Part shown: piece after piece, positions 53,586 through 64,000 of the stretch
How the letters are laid out: every line of letters begins with the position of its first letter
Position numbering within the stretch: position 1 is the first letter of the stretch
Assembly (NCBI RefSeq): GCF_019801605.1
Contig: NZ_JAHVIT010000001.1
Coordinates: 1,054,001 to 1,118,000, forward strand
Source of the DNA: Maritimibacter alkaliphilus
GTDB taxonomy: Bacteria; Pseudomonadota; Alphaproteobacteria; Rhodobacterales; Rhodobacteraceae
Length of the DNA: 64,000 nt
Reading direction: 5' to 3'
The notes under the pieces: model-generated
Told to the model about the DNA's origin: nothing
The model's database searches: none
Seen by the model: only the letters and a program-made list of their open reading frames with translations
Position numbers and translations under genes: made by a program

Positions 53586-54475
53586 ACGGGGCTTTCTCCG
53601 GAGACATAGCGCGCGGCGGCCCTGAGGGCGGCCTCCAGCGCGGTGGCGCGGTCGGCGCCATCGAGTTCTGCGGCCACGTGGGCGGCCATGAAGGTGTCGC
53701 CTGCGCCGGTGATGCGGGCGACGGTGACGGGGGGCGGGGCGGCGCTGAGGATCCCTTCGCGACGGGCGCAACCATCGGCGGCGGCCTCGGACCCGTCGGT
53801 GACCAGCACCCGACGCGCCCCACCCGCGATCAGCGCGGCGGCGGCCTCGGGGGCGGAGGTGAAGAGACGCCCGCAGAGCAGGCCTGCCTCCTCGAGGTTC
53901 ACGTAGAGCACCGCGCGGTGGTGATGCAGGAACGGCCGCAGACGCTCGGCTTTGCCGGGCGAGGCCGGGGCCACGCGCAGGTCGGCCTCGGCAAAGGCCG
54001 GATGGGCGGCGATCTCTTCCAGCAGCGCCAGCGTCAGGTTGCCGTCGAGGGCCACGGGACCGGTATAGGGGGCTTCCGGCGATCCCAGCGTCCCGTCCAC
54101 CAGCGGCGTCAGGATGCGCGCGCCGGCAGCCTCCAGAGAATGGGCATCGGCGATGGCCGCGATCAGCCCGTTCTCGCCCTCGATCGCCATGTAGCGATCG
54201 GTCGGGTGGCTCTCGGAGCGGTGGACATGGCTCACGTCCATGCCGAGCGCCTCGCAGGCGGTGACGAGTTCGTCGCCTTCCGGGTCCCGGCCCACGGCGG
54301 TCAGAAGCACGGGGCGCAGGCCGAAGGGCTGCGCCGCCATGGCAATGTTCATGGCCACGCCGCCGGGCAGGCGACTGATCCGGCCGGGCACGTCGGAGCC
54401 CACGCGCATCCGGCTGCCGGTGCGGCCGATGATGTCCCAAAGGACAGCGCCGATACAAAGAAGGTCTCGTGTCAT
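53582..54475 (-). CDS. psuK: PfkB-family kinase, probable pseudouridine kinase
   Basis: 297 residues of the ribokinase/PfkB family: N-terminal LLCIGAVLWDIIGRTG, substrate lid LPGGVAMNIAMAAQPFGLRPVLLTAVGRDPEGDEL, and C-terminal catalytic signature ARITGAGDTFMAAHVAAEL with the anion hole GAGD. It phosphorylates pseudouridine (O5') to feed psuG. Coupling to psuG makes the substrate assignment strong. A 9-bp inverted repeat CTTCTTGCC/GGCAAGAAG (54480-54513) lies in its promoter region. Confidence 0.9.
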
Positions 54476-54539
54476 ACTGCTTCTTGCCCCGCACTGCGCC
54501 ACACGGCAAGAAGCGACGCGCCGGCATCAGCGGCGCTGA

Positions 54540-54686
54540 CCGGACTTTTTGAAAAGTCCGGCCCGTTTTCTTCGAAGAAAACGGGCAAGGTTGCGAAACG
54601 GGCGCCGGTGGAGGGGATCTGACCGCCTTCGGACCGCGACCAAGATTTTTCGAAGAATCTTGGAAATATTCTTCGAAGAAGTTTCC
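54540..54686. repeat. Cluster of four palindromes, three centred on TTCGAA
   Basis: Four hairpin-forming palindromes occur in 147 bp. Palindrome A at 54540-54561 has 10-bp arms, CCGGACTTTT. B at 54561-54586 is a perfect 26-bp palindrome centred on TTCGAA. C at 54641-54662 has 11-bp arms with one mismatch around TTCGAA. D at 54662-54686 holds TTCTTCGAAGAA flanked by GGAAA/TTTCC. They lie between divergent psuK and rpsB, so they are not terminators of either. Confidence 0.85.
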
Positions 54687-54837
54687 GCGCCGGGATCGGA
54701 CGGGGGGAGATAGGCCCTCGGACGGCGTGAAACACCCGGAAAAGCCTGTTCGGGCCCATAAAAGCCGGTTGGGGGTTGTGGCCCTGCGGGGGATCGGCTA
54801 AAGGGCGCGCACTCAATCCCGCAGGTGGGGTCGGGCC

Positions 54838-54858
54838 CATGGGGGAGACATCCCCATG
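54838..54858 (+). promoter_or_regulatory. Leader hairpin upstream of rpsB
   Basis: CATGGGG and CCCCATG (outer limits 54838-54858) pair around a 7-nt loop GAGACAT, about 65 nt before the rpsB start. Ribosomal protein mRNA leaders often carry feedback elements for S2; whether this is one is not shown. Confidence 0.4.
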
Positions 54859-54922
54859 CGTCCACCGGTTGACCATAAGGTTCACACCCCCGCCAAGGCG
54901 TAAACCGGAAAGGATATAGGAC

Positions 54923-55690
54923 ATGGCTCTTCCCGAGTTCACCATGCGCCAGCTGCTTGAAGCAGGCGTGCACTTCGGCCACCAGACGCAGCGTTGGAAC
55001 CCCCGCATGGGCGAGTTCATCTATGGCGCGCGCAACGGCATCCACATCATGGACCTGACGCAGACCGTTCCCATGCTGGACGCGGCCCTGAACGTCGTTC
55101 GTGAAACCGTCGCCAAGGGCGGCCGCGTTCTCTTCGTCGGCACCAAGCGTCAGGCCGCAGCGCCGATCGCCGAAGCCGCAGAGAAATGCGCTCAATACTA
55201 CATGAACCACCGTTGGCTGGGCGGCACGCTCACCAACTGGAAAACCGTTTCGCAGTCGATCAACCGCCTGAAGGAAATCGACGAACGTCTCGAGGGCGGC
55301 GCCGAAGGCCTGACCAAGAAAGAGCGTCTCGGCATGGAACGCGAGCAGGCCAAACTGCAGGCCTCGCTGGGCGGTATCCGCGAAATGGGCGGCGTGCCTG
55401 ACCTGCTCTTCGTCATCGACGTGAAGAAAGAGGCGCTCGCCATCCTCGAAGCCAAGAAGCTGGGCATCCCGGTTGTCGCCATCGTCGACACCAACTGCTC
55501 GCCCGAAGGCATCGACTACATCATCCCCGGCAACGATGACGCGGCCCGCGCCATCTCGCTCTACTGCGACCTCGCCTCGCGCGCGGCTCTCGACGGCATG
55601 ACCGCCCAGCTGGGCGCCGCCGGCGTCGACGTGGGTGAGCTGGAAGCGCCCGAAGAGGAAGTCCTCGCCGAGGAACAAGCAGAGGCCTGA
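54923..55690 (+). CDS. rpsB: 30S ribosomal protein S2
   Basis: 255 residues. Standard S2 blocks are [101 protein letters not shown] and [21 protein letters not shown]. It binds the small subunit between head and body and is needed for S1 attachment. The C-terminal acidic tail ([12 protein letters not shown]) is typical for alphaproteobacteria. AAGGATATAGG precedes the ATG. Cotranscribed with tsf, as in most bacteria. Confidence 0.98.
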   Translation: MALPEFTMRQLLEAGVHFGHQTQRWNPRMGEFIYGARNGIHIMDLTQTVPMLDAALNVVRETVAKGGRVLFVGTKRQAAAPIAEAAEKCAQYYMNHRWLGGTLTNWKTVSQSINRLKEIDERLEGGAEGLTKKERLGMEREQAKLQASLGGIREMGGVPDLLFVIDVKKEALAILEAKKLGIPVVAIVDTNCSPEGIDYIIPGNDDAARAISLYCDLASRAALDGMTAQLGAAGVDVGELEAPEEEVLAEEQAEA

Positions 55691-55768
55691 TCGGCCCCTG
55701 TCACGAAAGTTTCAACGGCTGCGGGCATCACCGCAGCCGGATGTATTCAGACTTTGAGGAGAGCCACC

Positions 55769-56644
55769 ATGGCGATCACTGCTGCACAGGTGAAAGAACT
55801 GCGCGAAATGACCGGCGCAGGCATGATGGATGCCAAGAAGGCGCTGACCGAGACCGATGGCGACATGGACGCCGCGGTTGACTGGCTGCGCACCAAAGGC
55901 CTGGCGAAAGCCGCAAAGAAATCCGGCCGCACCGCGGCTGAGGGCCTCGTCGCCGTCGCCGTCGATGGCGGCAAGGGCGTCGCGATCGAAGTGAACTCGG
56001 AAACCGACTTCGTCGGCAAGAACGCCGAGTTCCAGGCCATGGTGAAGGGCTTCGCGGATGCCGCCCTGAACGTGGCGGACGTTGAGACCCTGAAAACCAC
56101 CGAAATCGGCGGCAAGACCGTCGAAGCGATCCTGACCGACAAGATCGCGACCATCGGTGAGAACATGACCCTGCGCCGGATGGAATCCATCGAAGGCGAG
56201 ACCGTCGTGTCCTACATCCACAACGCGGCTACCGACGGCATGGGCAAGATCGGCGTTCTCGTCGCCATGACCGGCGGCGACGAAGCCTTCGGCCGTCAGG
56301 TCGCCATGCACGTCGCAGCTGCCAACCCGGCCGCCCTGAACTCCGACAGCCTCGACCCGGCCGTCATCGAGAAAGAGCGTCAGGTCCAGATCGACATCGC
56401 ACGTGAATCGGGCAAGCCCGAAGCCGTGATCGAGAAAATGATCGAAGGCCGCATGAAGAAGTTCCTCGCCGAGATCACTCTCGTCGGCCAGGCCTTCGTC
56501 GTGAACCCCGACCTGACCGTCGAAGCCGCTGCGAAAGAAGCCGGCGCCACCATCACCGGCTTCATCCGGATGGAAGTGGGCGAAGGCATCGAGAAAGTCG
56601 AAGAAGACTTCGCAGCCGAAGTGGCGAAAGTCGTCCAGGGCTGA
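55769..56644 (+). CDS. tsf: Elongation factor Ts
   Basis: 291 residues, GDP/GTP exchange factor for EF-Tu. N-terminal UBA-type domain [26 protein letters not shown], followed by the core with [17 protein letters not shown] and [19 protein letters not shown], and the final [25 protein letters not shown]. The ATG at 55769 is chosen over an upstream frame start because TGAGGAGAG lies seven bases before it. A strong terminator follows 40 bp after the stop, closing the rpsB-tsf operon. Confidence 0.98.
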   Translation: MAITAAQVKELREMTGAGMMDAKKALTETDGDMDAAVDWLRTKGLAKAAKKSGRTAAEGLVAVAVDGGKGVAIEVNSETDFVGKNAEFQAMVKGFADAALNVADVETLKTTEIGGKTVEAILTDKIATIGENMTLRRMESIEGETVVSYIHNAATDGMGKIGVLVAMTGGDEAFGRQVAMHVAAANPAALNSDSLDPAVIEKERQVQIDIARESGKPEAVIEKMIEGRMKKFLAEITLVGQAFVVNPDLTVEAAAKEAGATITGFIRMEVGEGIEKVEEDFAAEVAKVVQG

Positions 56645-56684
56645 GCCTTCCGGCAGCCCTGCGCTGCCATGGACAGAGACAGGA

Positions 56685-56714
56685 AACGGCGCCGGTACCC
56701 CCGGCGCCGTTTTC
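56685..56714 (+). terminator. Terminator of rpsB-tsf
   Basis: Perfect 11-bp stem AACGGCGCCGG (56685-56695) with CCGGCGCCGTT (56701-56711), 5-nt loop, then TTTC continuing the U-run. Confidence 0.9.
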
Positions 56715-56720
56715 GATTCC

Positions 56721-56776
56721 GGCCATTGGTTCGGGGCCATTGGTTCGGGGCCATTGGTTCGGGGCCATTGGATCGG
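56721..56776. repeat. Four 14-bp tandem repeats
   Basis: The unit GGCCATTGGTTCGG starts at 56721, 56735, 56749 and 56763; the last copy has GGATCGG instead of GGTTCGG. It begins seven bases after the tsf terminator and is followed by GGCCGCCGC. Confidence 0.9.
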
Positions 56777-57198
56777 GGCCGCCGCTTTGGGGCCGATCAC
56801 GCTTGCCGGGAGGCCACTGGCCCCCACTGTTCGCCCTATGACAGTCGACTCGATGATCTTCGGTCAACCATGTGGACGCGCACGGCGCGCTTGCGGCCCG
56901 GCGGCGGGCGAAAGGCTGCGTGCTCGACCGGCGGGGGGATCGGGATGGTCCCGAGCGATTCTCCCTGCCGTGTCGTTTCGCCTGTGTCGATGGTGCAAAG
57001 CCGCCTTGCAGGGGCGGCTCTGCACTTGGCATCCGGGGCGTGACGGGATATTGGGCAGACCACGGGGAAAGCAGGACCGCCGAAGCGGCCGCATCTCCCG
57101 GCTCTTCCCATGAAAACAAGGTCTTGGGGGCATATGCCGGAACGCCCCAAAAGCTACACCATATATTGACACTTTGCTGAAATCGGCACAATATGCAG
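56777..57198. other. Non-coding interval before the cobalamin riboswitch
   Basis: About 420 bp between the 14-bp repeats and the riboswitch. Open frames here lack family resemblance and ribosome binding sites. The promoter of the riboswitch-nrd transcript must lie near its right end, where the AT-rich ACACCATATATTGACACTTTG stretch begins (about 57158-57178), but I could not fix hexamers with confidence. Confidence 0.5.
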
Positions 57199-57370
57199 GG
57201 GTCTTGGTGCTCTGGGGGTGTGACGCCCCGAGGCAAGAGGGAAGCCGGTGGAACTCCGGTACTACCCCCGTAGCTGTGAGCGGTGAGCCGAAGTCCCGTA
57301 TCCACTGGCGTCATGCCGGGAAGGGGGGCCGGTGCGATTGGAGCCGCGAGTCAGAAGACCTGCCAGGACA
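57199..57370 (+). promoter_or_regulatory. Cobalamin (B12) riboswitch
   Basis: Cobalamin aptamer blocks occur in order: AGGGAAGCCGGTGGAACTCC, the core CCCCCGTAGCTGTGAGCGG, TCCACTGG, GCCGGGAAGG, and the B12-box end CGCGAGTCAGAAGACCTGCC. A GGAC-type hairpin (CCGGAC/GTCCGG near 57384-57400) and further GC-rich folds lie before the nrdH start at 57490 and may form the expression platform. Ligand-bound RNA should reduce nrdHIEF expression. Confidence 0.92.
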
Positions 57371-57489
57371 GCAGATTAACCACACCGGACGGAGGGTCCG
57401 GGGATGTGGACCGCGGCGCCCCCGGGCGGCGCGCGTCGGCCTCTCCGCCCCTCACGCCGCCAGAGGATGTCAGAGCAAGGGACTGCCCG

Positions 57490-57711
57490 ATGACCATCAC
57501 CGTCTATTCCAAACCCGCCTGCGTGCAATGCACCGCCACCACTCGCGCGCTGGACGCCAAGGGACTGGAGTTCGAACTGGTCGACCTGACCCAGGACGCC
57601 GACGCAATGGCCCGTGTGACCGAGCTCGGCTACCGCCAGGCGCCCGTGGTCATGGCCGGTGACGACCACTGGGCCGGCTTCCGTCCCGACAAGATCGCCG
57701 CTCTGGCGTAA
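57490..57711 (+). CDS. nrdH: NrdH glutaredoxin-like electron donor
   Basis: 73 residues. A glutaredoxin-sized fold with thioredoxin-like activity: TITVYSKPACVQCTATTRALD has the CVQC active site, and the C-terminal GYRQAPVVMAGDDHWAGFRPDKI is the NrdH signature. It reduces the NrdEF ribonucleotide reductase with electrons from thioredoxin reductase. First gene of nrdHIEF behind the B12 riboswitch; AAGGGAC is the likely ribosome binding site. Confidence 0.93.
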   Translation: MTITVYSKPACVQCTATTRALDAKGLEFELVDLTQDADAMARVTELGYRQAPVVMAGDDHWAGFRPDKIAALA

Positions 57712-57729
57712 GCCCGGTGTGATCGCGTG

Positions 57730-58146
57730 ATGGGCGGGCTCGTCTACTTTTCCTCCCGGTCGGAGAACACGGCACGTTTCGTGACCCGGCTGGGCCTGCC
57801 TGCCCAGAGAATCCCGATCGATCCGGAGGCGGCGCTGCCTGCGCCTGACGCACCCTTCGTCCTGATCTGCCCGACCTACGCGGACGGGCAGGGCCGGGGC
57901 GCGGTGCACAAGCAGGTGATCCGCTTCCTCAACGACGCCCGCAACCGCGGGCTGCTGCGCGGGGTCATCGCCGCGGGCAACCGTAATTTCGGCACCACCT
58001 TTGCCATGGCCGGCGACGTCATCGCCGCCAAGTGCAAGGTGCCCGTGCTCTACCGTTTCGAACTGGCGGGAACCGACGGAGATGTCACCCGCGTCTCAGA
58101 AGGATTGGACAAGTTTTGGAAGACGCAATTCTCGACCGCGAGCTGA
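57730..58146 (+). CDS. nrdI: NrdI flavodoxin-like activator
   Basis: 138 residues from the ATG at 57730 (a GTG at 57727 is equally possible). The flavodoxin-like FMN site is [15 protein letters not shown], with [25 protein letters not shown] and the NrdI loop [19 protein letters not shown]. It supplies oxidant to assemble the Mn(III)2-tyrosyl cofactor of NrdF. It overlaps the proposed start of nrdE by 31 bases. Confidence 0.93.
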   Translation: MGGLVYFSSRSENTARFVTRLGLPAQRIPIDPEAALPAPDAPFVLICPTYADGQGRGAVHKQVIRFLNDARNRGLLRGVIAAGNRNFGTTFAMAGDVIAAKCKVPVLYRFELAGTDGDVTRVSEGLDKFWKTQFSTAS

Positions 58147-60296
58147 CTGACAGCGCCCCCGCAAAAGGCGTCCCGGCCGAGTGGCAGGGGCTGGATTACC
58201 ACGCGCTCAACGCGATGCTGAATCTCTATGACGAGAACGGCAAGATCCGCTTCGACGCGGATCGCATGGCGGCGCGCCAGTACTTCCTGCAGCACGTCAA
58301 CCAGAACACCGTCTTCTTCCACTCGCTGGACGAGAAGCTGAACTACCTCGTGGAAGAAGGCTTCTACGAGGACAGCGTGCTGAAGCAGTACGACCGCGCC
58401 TTCCTGCGCAAGATCTGGGACGCGGCCTTTGCCAAGAAGTTCCGCTTCCCGACCTTCCTGGGCGCGTTCAAGTACTACACCAGCTACACGCTGAAGACCT
58501 TCGACGGCAAACGCTACCTCGAACGCTTCGAGGACCGCGTGGTCATGGTCTCGCTCGCGCTTGCGCGCGGCAACGAGGCTGACGCCATGAAGCTTATGGA
58601 AGAGATCATCGGCGGCCGTTTCCAGCCCGCCACGCCCACCTTCCTGAACGCCGGCAAGGCGCAGCGCGGCGAGCTGATCTCCTGCTTCCTGCTGCGTCTC
58701 GAAGACAACATGGAAAGCATCGGCCGTGGCATCAACTCGGCGCTGCAGCTCAGCAAGCGCGGCGGCGGCGTGGCCATGATGCTGACCAACATCCGCGAGC
58801 ATGGCGCCCCCATCAAGGGGATCGAGAACCAGTCCTCCGGCGTCATCCCGGTGATGAAGCTGCTCGAAGACAGCTTCTCCTACGCGAACCAGCTGGGCGC
58901 GCGTCAGGGGGCAGGGGCGGTCTACCTGAACGCCCACCACCCGGACATCCTGCGTTTCCTCGACACCAAGCGCGAGAACGCGGACGAGAAGATCCGCATC
59001 AAGACGCTGTCCCTTGGCGTCGTGGTGCCGGACATCACCTTCGAGCTGGCGAAGAAGAACGAGGACATGTACCTCTTCTCGCCGCATGACGTGCAAAAGG
59101 TCTATGGCCGCCCGTTCTCGGAAATCTCGGTGACCGAGAAATACCACGAGATGGTCGACAACCCGCGGATCAAGAAGAAGAAGATCAACGCGCGCCAGTT
59201 CTTCCAGACGATCGCCGAGATCCAGTTCGAAAGCGGCTATCCTTACATCATGTTCGAGGACACGGTGAACAAGGCGAACCCGATCGCGGGCCGCATTACC
59301 ATGTCGAACCTGTGCTCGGAAATCCTGCAGGTGAACGAGGCGTCGGAGTTCAACGAGGACCTCGGCTACAAGCACCTGGGCACCGACATCTCCTGCAACC
59401 TCGGCTCCATGAACATCGCCAAGGCGATGGACGGCGGCGATCTGGCGGGCACGGTCGAAAGCTCGATCCGCGCGCTGAACGCCGTGTCGGAAATGTCCGC
59501 CATCGACTCCGTCCCCTCGGTCCGTCGCGGGAACGATGAAAGCCACGCCATCGGCCTCGGCCAGATGAACCTGCACGGCTTCCTCGCGCGGGAACGCATC
59601 CACTACGGCAGCACCGAAGGGGTTGATTTCACCAACATCTACTTCTGCACCGTTCTGTTCCACGCGCTGCGCGCCTCGAACAATCTGGCCAAGGAGCGGG
59701 GCGCCGTCTTCAAGGGCTTCGAACAGTCGAAATACGCCGACGGCACCTTCTTCGACAAATACGTTGACCGCGACTGGCTGCCGGAAACCGACACCGTGAA
59801 GGCGCTCTTCGAGAAGTTCGGCGTGGCCGTGCCCACGCGCGAGGACTGGGCGGCGCTGCGCGATGCGGTGGTGAAGGACGGTCTCTTCAACCGGAACCTT
59901 CAGGCCGTGCCGCCGACCGGCTCGATCAGCTACATCAACAACTCGACCTCCTCGATCCACCCGATCACCGCCAAGGTCGAGATCCGGAAAGAGGGCAAGA
60001 TCGGCCGCGTCTATTACCCGGCGGCCTTCATGTCGAACGACAACCTCGAATACTACAAGGACGCCTACGAGATCGGCGCCGAGGCCATCATCGACACCTA
60101 TGCCGCGGCCACCCAGCACGTGGACCAGGGCCTGTCGCTGACGCTGTTCTTCAAGGACACGGCCACGACGCGCGACATCAACAAGGCGCAGATTTATGCG
60201 TGGAAGAAGGGGATCAAGACGATCTACTACATCCGCCTGCGCCAGATGGCCCTTGAAGGCACCGAGGTGCAGGGCTGCGTGTCCTGTTCGCTTTGA
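58116..60296 (+). CDS. nrdE: Class Ib ribonucleotide reductase, alpha subunit
   Basis: 726 residues. Catalytic alpha subunit: [40 protein letters not shown] (substrate-site cysteine), [28 protein letters not shown] with the thiyl-radical cysteine, [12 protein letters not shown], and the C-terminal redox pair CVSCSL. It reduces ribonucleoside diphosphates with the NrdF radical. The conserved N-terminus is reached only from a TTG at 58116 (no ATG before the region [12 protein letters not shown]), which is 11 bases after AAGGA and inside nrdI. Expression depends on the B12 riboswitch. Confidence 0.92.
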   Translation: MEDAILDRELTDSAPAKGVPAEWQGLDYHALNAMLNLYDENGKIRFDADRMAARQYFLQHVNQNTVFFHSLDEKLNYLVEEGFYEDSVLKQYDRAFLRKIWDAAFAKKFRFPTFLGAFKYYTSYTLKTFDGKRYLERFEDRVVMVSLALARGNEADAMKLMEEIIGGRFQPATPTFLNAGKAQRGELISCFLLRLEDNMESIGRGINSALQLSKRGGGVAMMLTNIREHGAPIKGIENQSSGVIPVMKLLEDSFSYANQLGARQGAGAVYLNAHHPDILRFLDTKRENADEKIRIKTLSLGVVVPDITFELAKKNEDMYLFSPHDVQKVYGRPFSEISVTEKYHEMVDNPRIKKKKINARQFFQTIAEIQFESGYPYIMFEDTVNKANPIAGRITMSNLCSEILQVNEASEFNEDLGYKHLGTDISCNLGSMNIAKAMDGGDLAGTVESSIRALNAVSEMSAIDSVPSVRRGNDESHAIGLGQMNLHGFLARERIHYGSTEGVDFTNIYFCTVLFHALRASNNLAKERGAVFKGFEQSKYADGTFFDKYVDRDWLPETDTVKALFEKFGVAVPTREDWAALRDAVVKDGLFNRNLQAVPPTGSISYINNSTSSIHPITAKVEIRKEGKIGRVYYPAAFMSNDNLEYYKDAYEIGAEAIIDTYAAATQHVDQGLSLTLFFKDTATTRDINKAQIYAWKKGIKTIYYIRLRQMALEGTEVQGCVSCSL

Positions 60297-60319
60297 CGTT
60301 CTCCTCCCGGGTCGTGTAG

Positions 60320-61375
<1,056 letters not shown>

Positions 61376-61393
61376 TCCCGCGATGGATGTGGA

Positions 61394-61420
61394 AAGGGCG
61401 GTCCTCGGGCCGCCCTTCTT
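61394..61420 (+). terminator. Terminator of nrdHIEF
   Basis: AAGGGCGG (61394-61401) pairs with CCGCCCTT (61410-61417), followed by CTT. It lies 19 bp after the nrdF stop. Confidence 0.75.
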
Positions 61421-61429
61421 CGTTGGCGG

Positions 61430-61688
61430 GCGACGAGGGCTTCGGACCCGCTGCCCTCTGGCAGGACAGATGATGCGGCCGGTTGCGCGTCAACGCTCCC
61501 GAGGCGCATCGACCGACCCCACCGCGCGCGCCCGCTCCCGATGACGGGCGCTCCACCCATCTTCATCTTTCCAAAAATACTCAAAATCCCGGGGTGCCCC
61601 GCGCGCCCCGCAATCGGCCCCCGCGACCCCCCACACACAAAAAGGGCGGCGCCCCCACCGGCGCCGCCCAGTTCCGAAGCCGCGTCCC
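61430..61688. other. Non-coding interval between convergent nrdF and gbcB
   Basis: About 260 bp without a convincing gene. An AAAGGGCGGCGCC element and its partial complement GGCGCCG lie near 61642-61672 and may terminate gbcAB. Confidence 0.5.

Positions 61689-64000
<2,312 letters not shown>

Noticed and set aside
58050..60119. Long open frame of 689 codons antisense to nrdE
   Set aside because: High GC leaves long stop-free antisense frames. The conserved NrdE protein explains the region, and the antisense product shows no family features.

Overview
The window is a high-GC, gene-dense stretch of an alphaproteobacterial chromosome. Gene content and style point to a Rhodobacterales (Roseobacter/Paracoccus-like) host: TRAP transporter operons, glycine betaine demethylase gbcAB, SitABCD, acdR-acdS, class Ib nrdHIEF, and many ATGA-coupled operons. 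No plasmid, phage or transposase genes were seen. Both edges cut through ordinary metabolic loci. This assignment is inference from content only.

Layout. 0-6.6 kb: end of ligK, then 4-oxalomesaconate tautomerase, purU, a MetF-like gene, and an operon of a tandem-HTH LysR regulator with pabB and a pabC-like gene. 7-10 kb: divergent copper pair copZ/copA with two mirror-image CueR-type promoters, flanked on both sides by a palindromic repeat whose stems co-vary. 10.2-13.7 kb: gamma-glutamyltransferase and M20 peptidase operon, then tRNA-Gly(CCC). 13.9-18.7 kb: IclR regulator divergent from a DctPQM TRAP transporter plus a dihydroorotate dehydrogenase-like gene. 18.8-22.5 kb: sitABCD metal importer behind a Fur/Mur-like operator. 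22.5-24.1 kb: Lrp-type acdR divergent from ACC deaminase acdS.

24.3-40.8 kb is the most distinctive region. It holds an FMN riboswitch with riboflavin synthase and, within about 14 kb, three separate NMT1/THI5-type ABC importers. One (31.1-34.3 kb) starts with a TPP riboswitch and a YkoF protein and is almost certainly a thiamine-pyrimidine importer. The other two sit with a DeoR regulator and an AtzC/CodA-like amidohydrolase (25.7-30.8 kb), and with an ATZ/TRZ-type amidohydrolase, an N-carbamoyl-D-amino acid hydrolase and a LysR regulator (34.4-40.8 kb). I read this as a salvage island for pyrimidine-like or other cyclic nitrogen compounds. The ligands of the two outer transporters are not known from sequence.

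41-54.5 kb: icd, an MFS exporter, a FrnE-like DsbA protein with an acyl-CoA synthetase, a small CsbD-like protein, arsC, an orphan family-5 solute-binding protein, a candidate small RNA, 3-hydroxybutyrate dehydrogenase with a patatin, a DUF502 membrane protein, and the pseudouridine catabolism pair psuK-psuG. 54.5-64 kb: a cluster of TTCGAA-centred palindromes, rpsB-tsf, a cobalamin riboswitch controlling nrdHIEF, and gbcB/gbcA. Three metabolite riboswitches (FMN, TPP, B12) are therefore present in one window.
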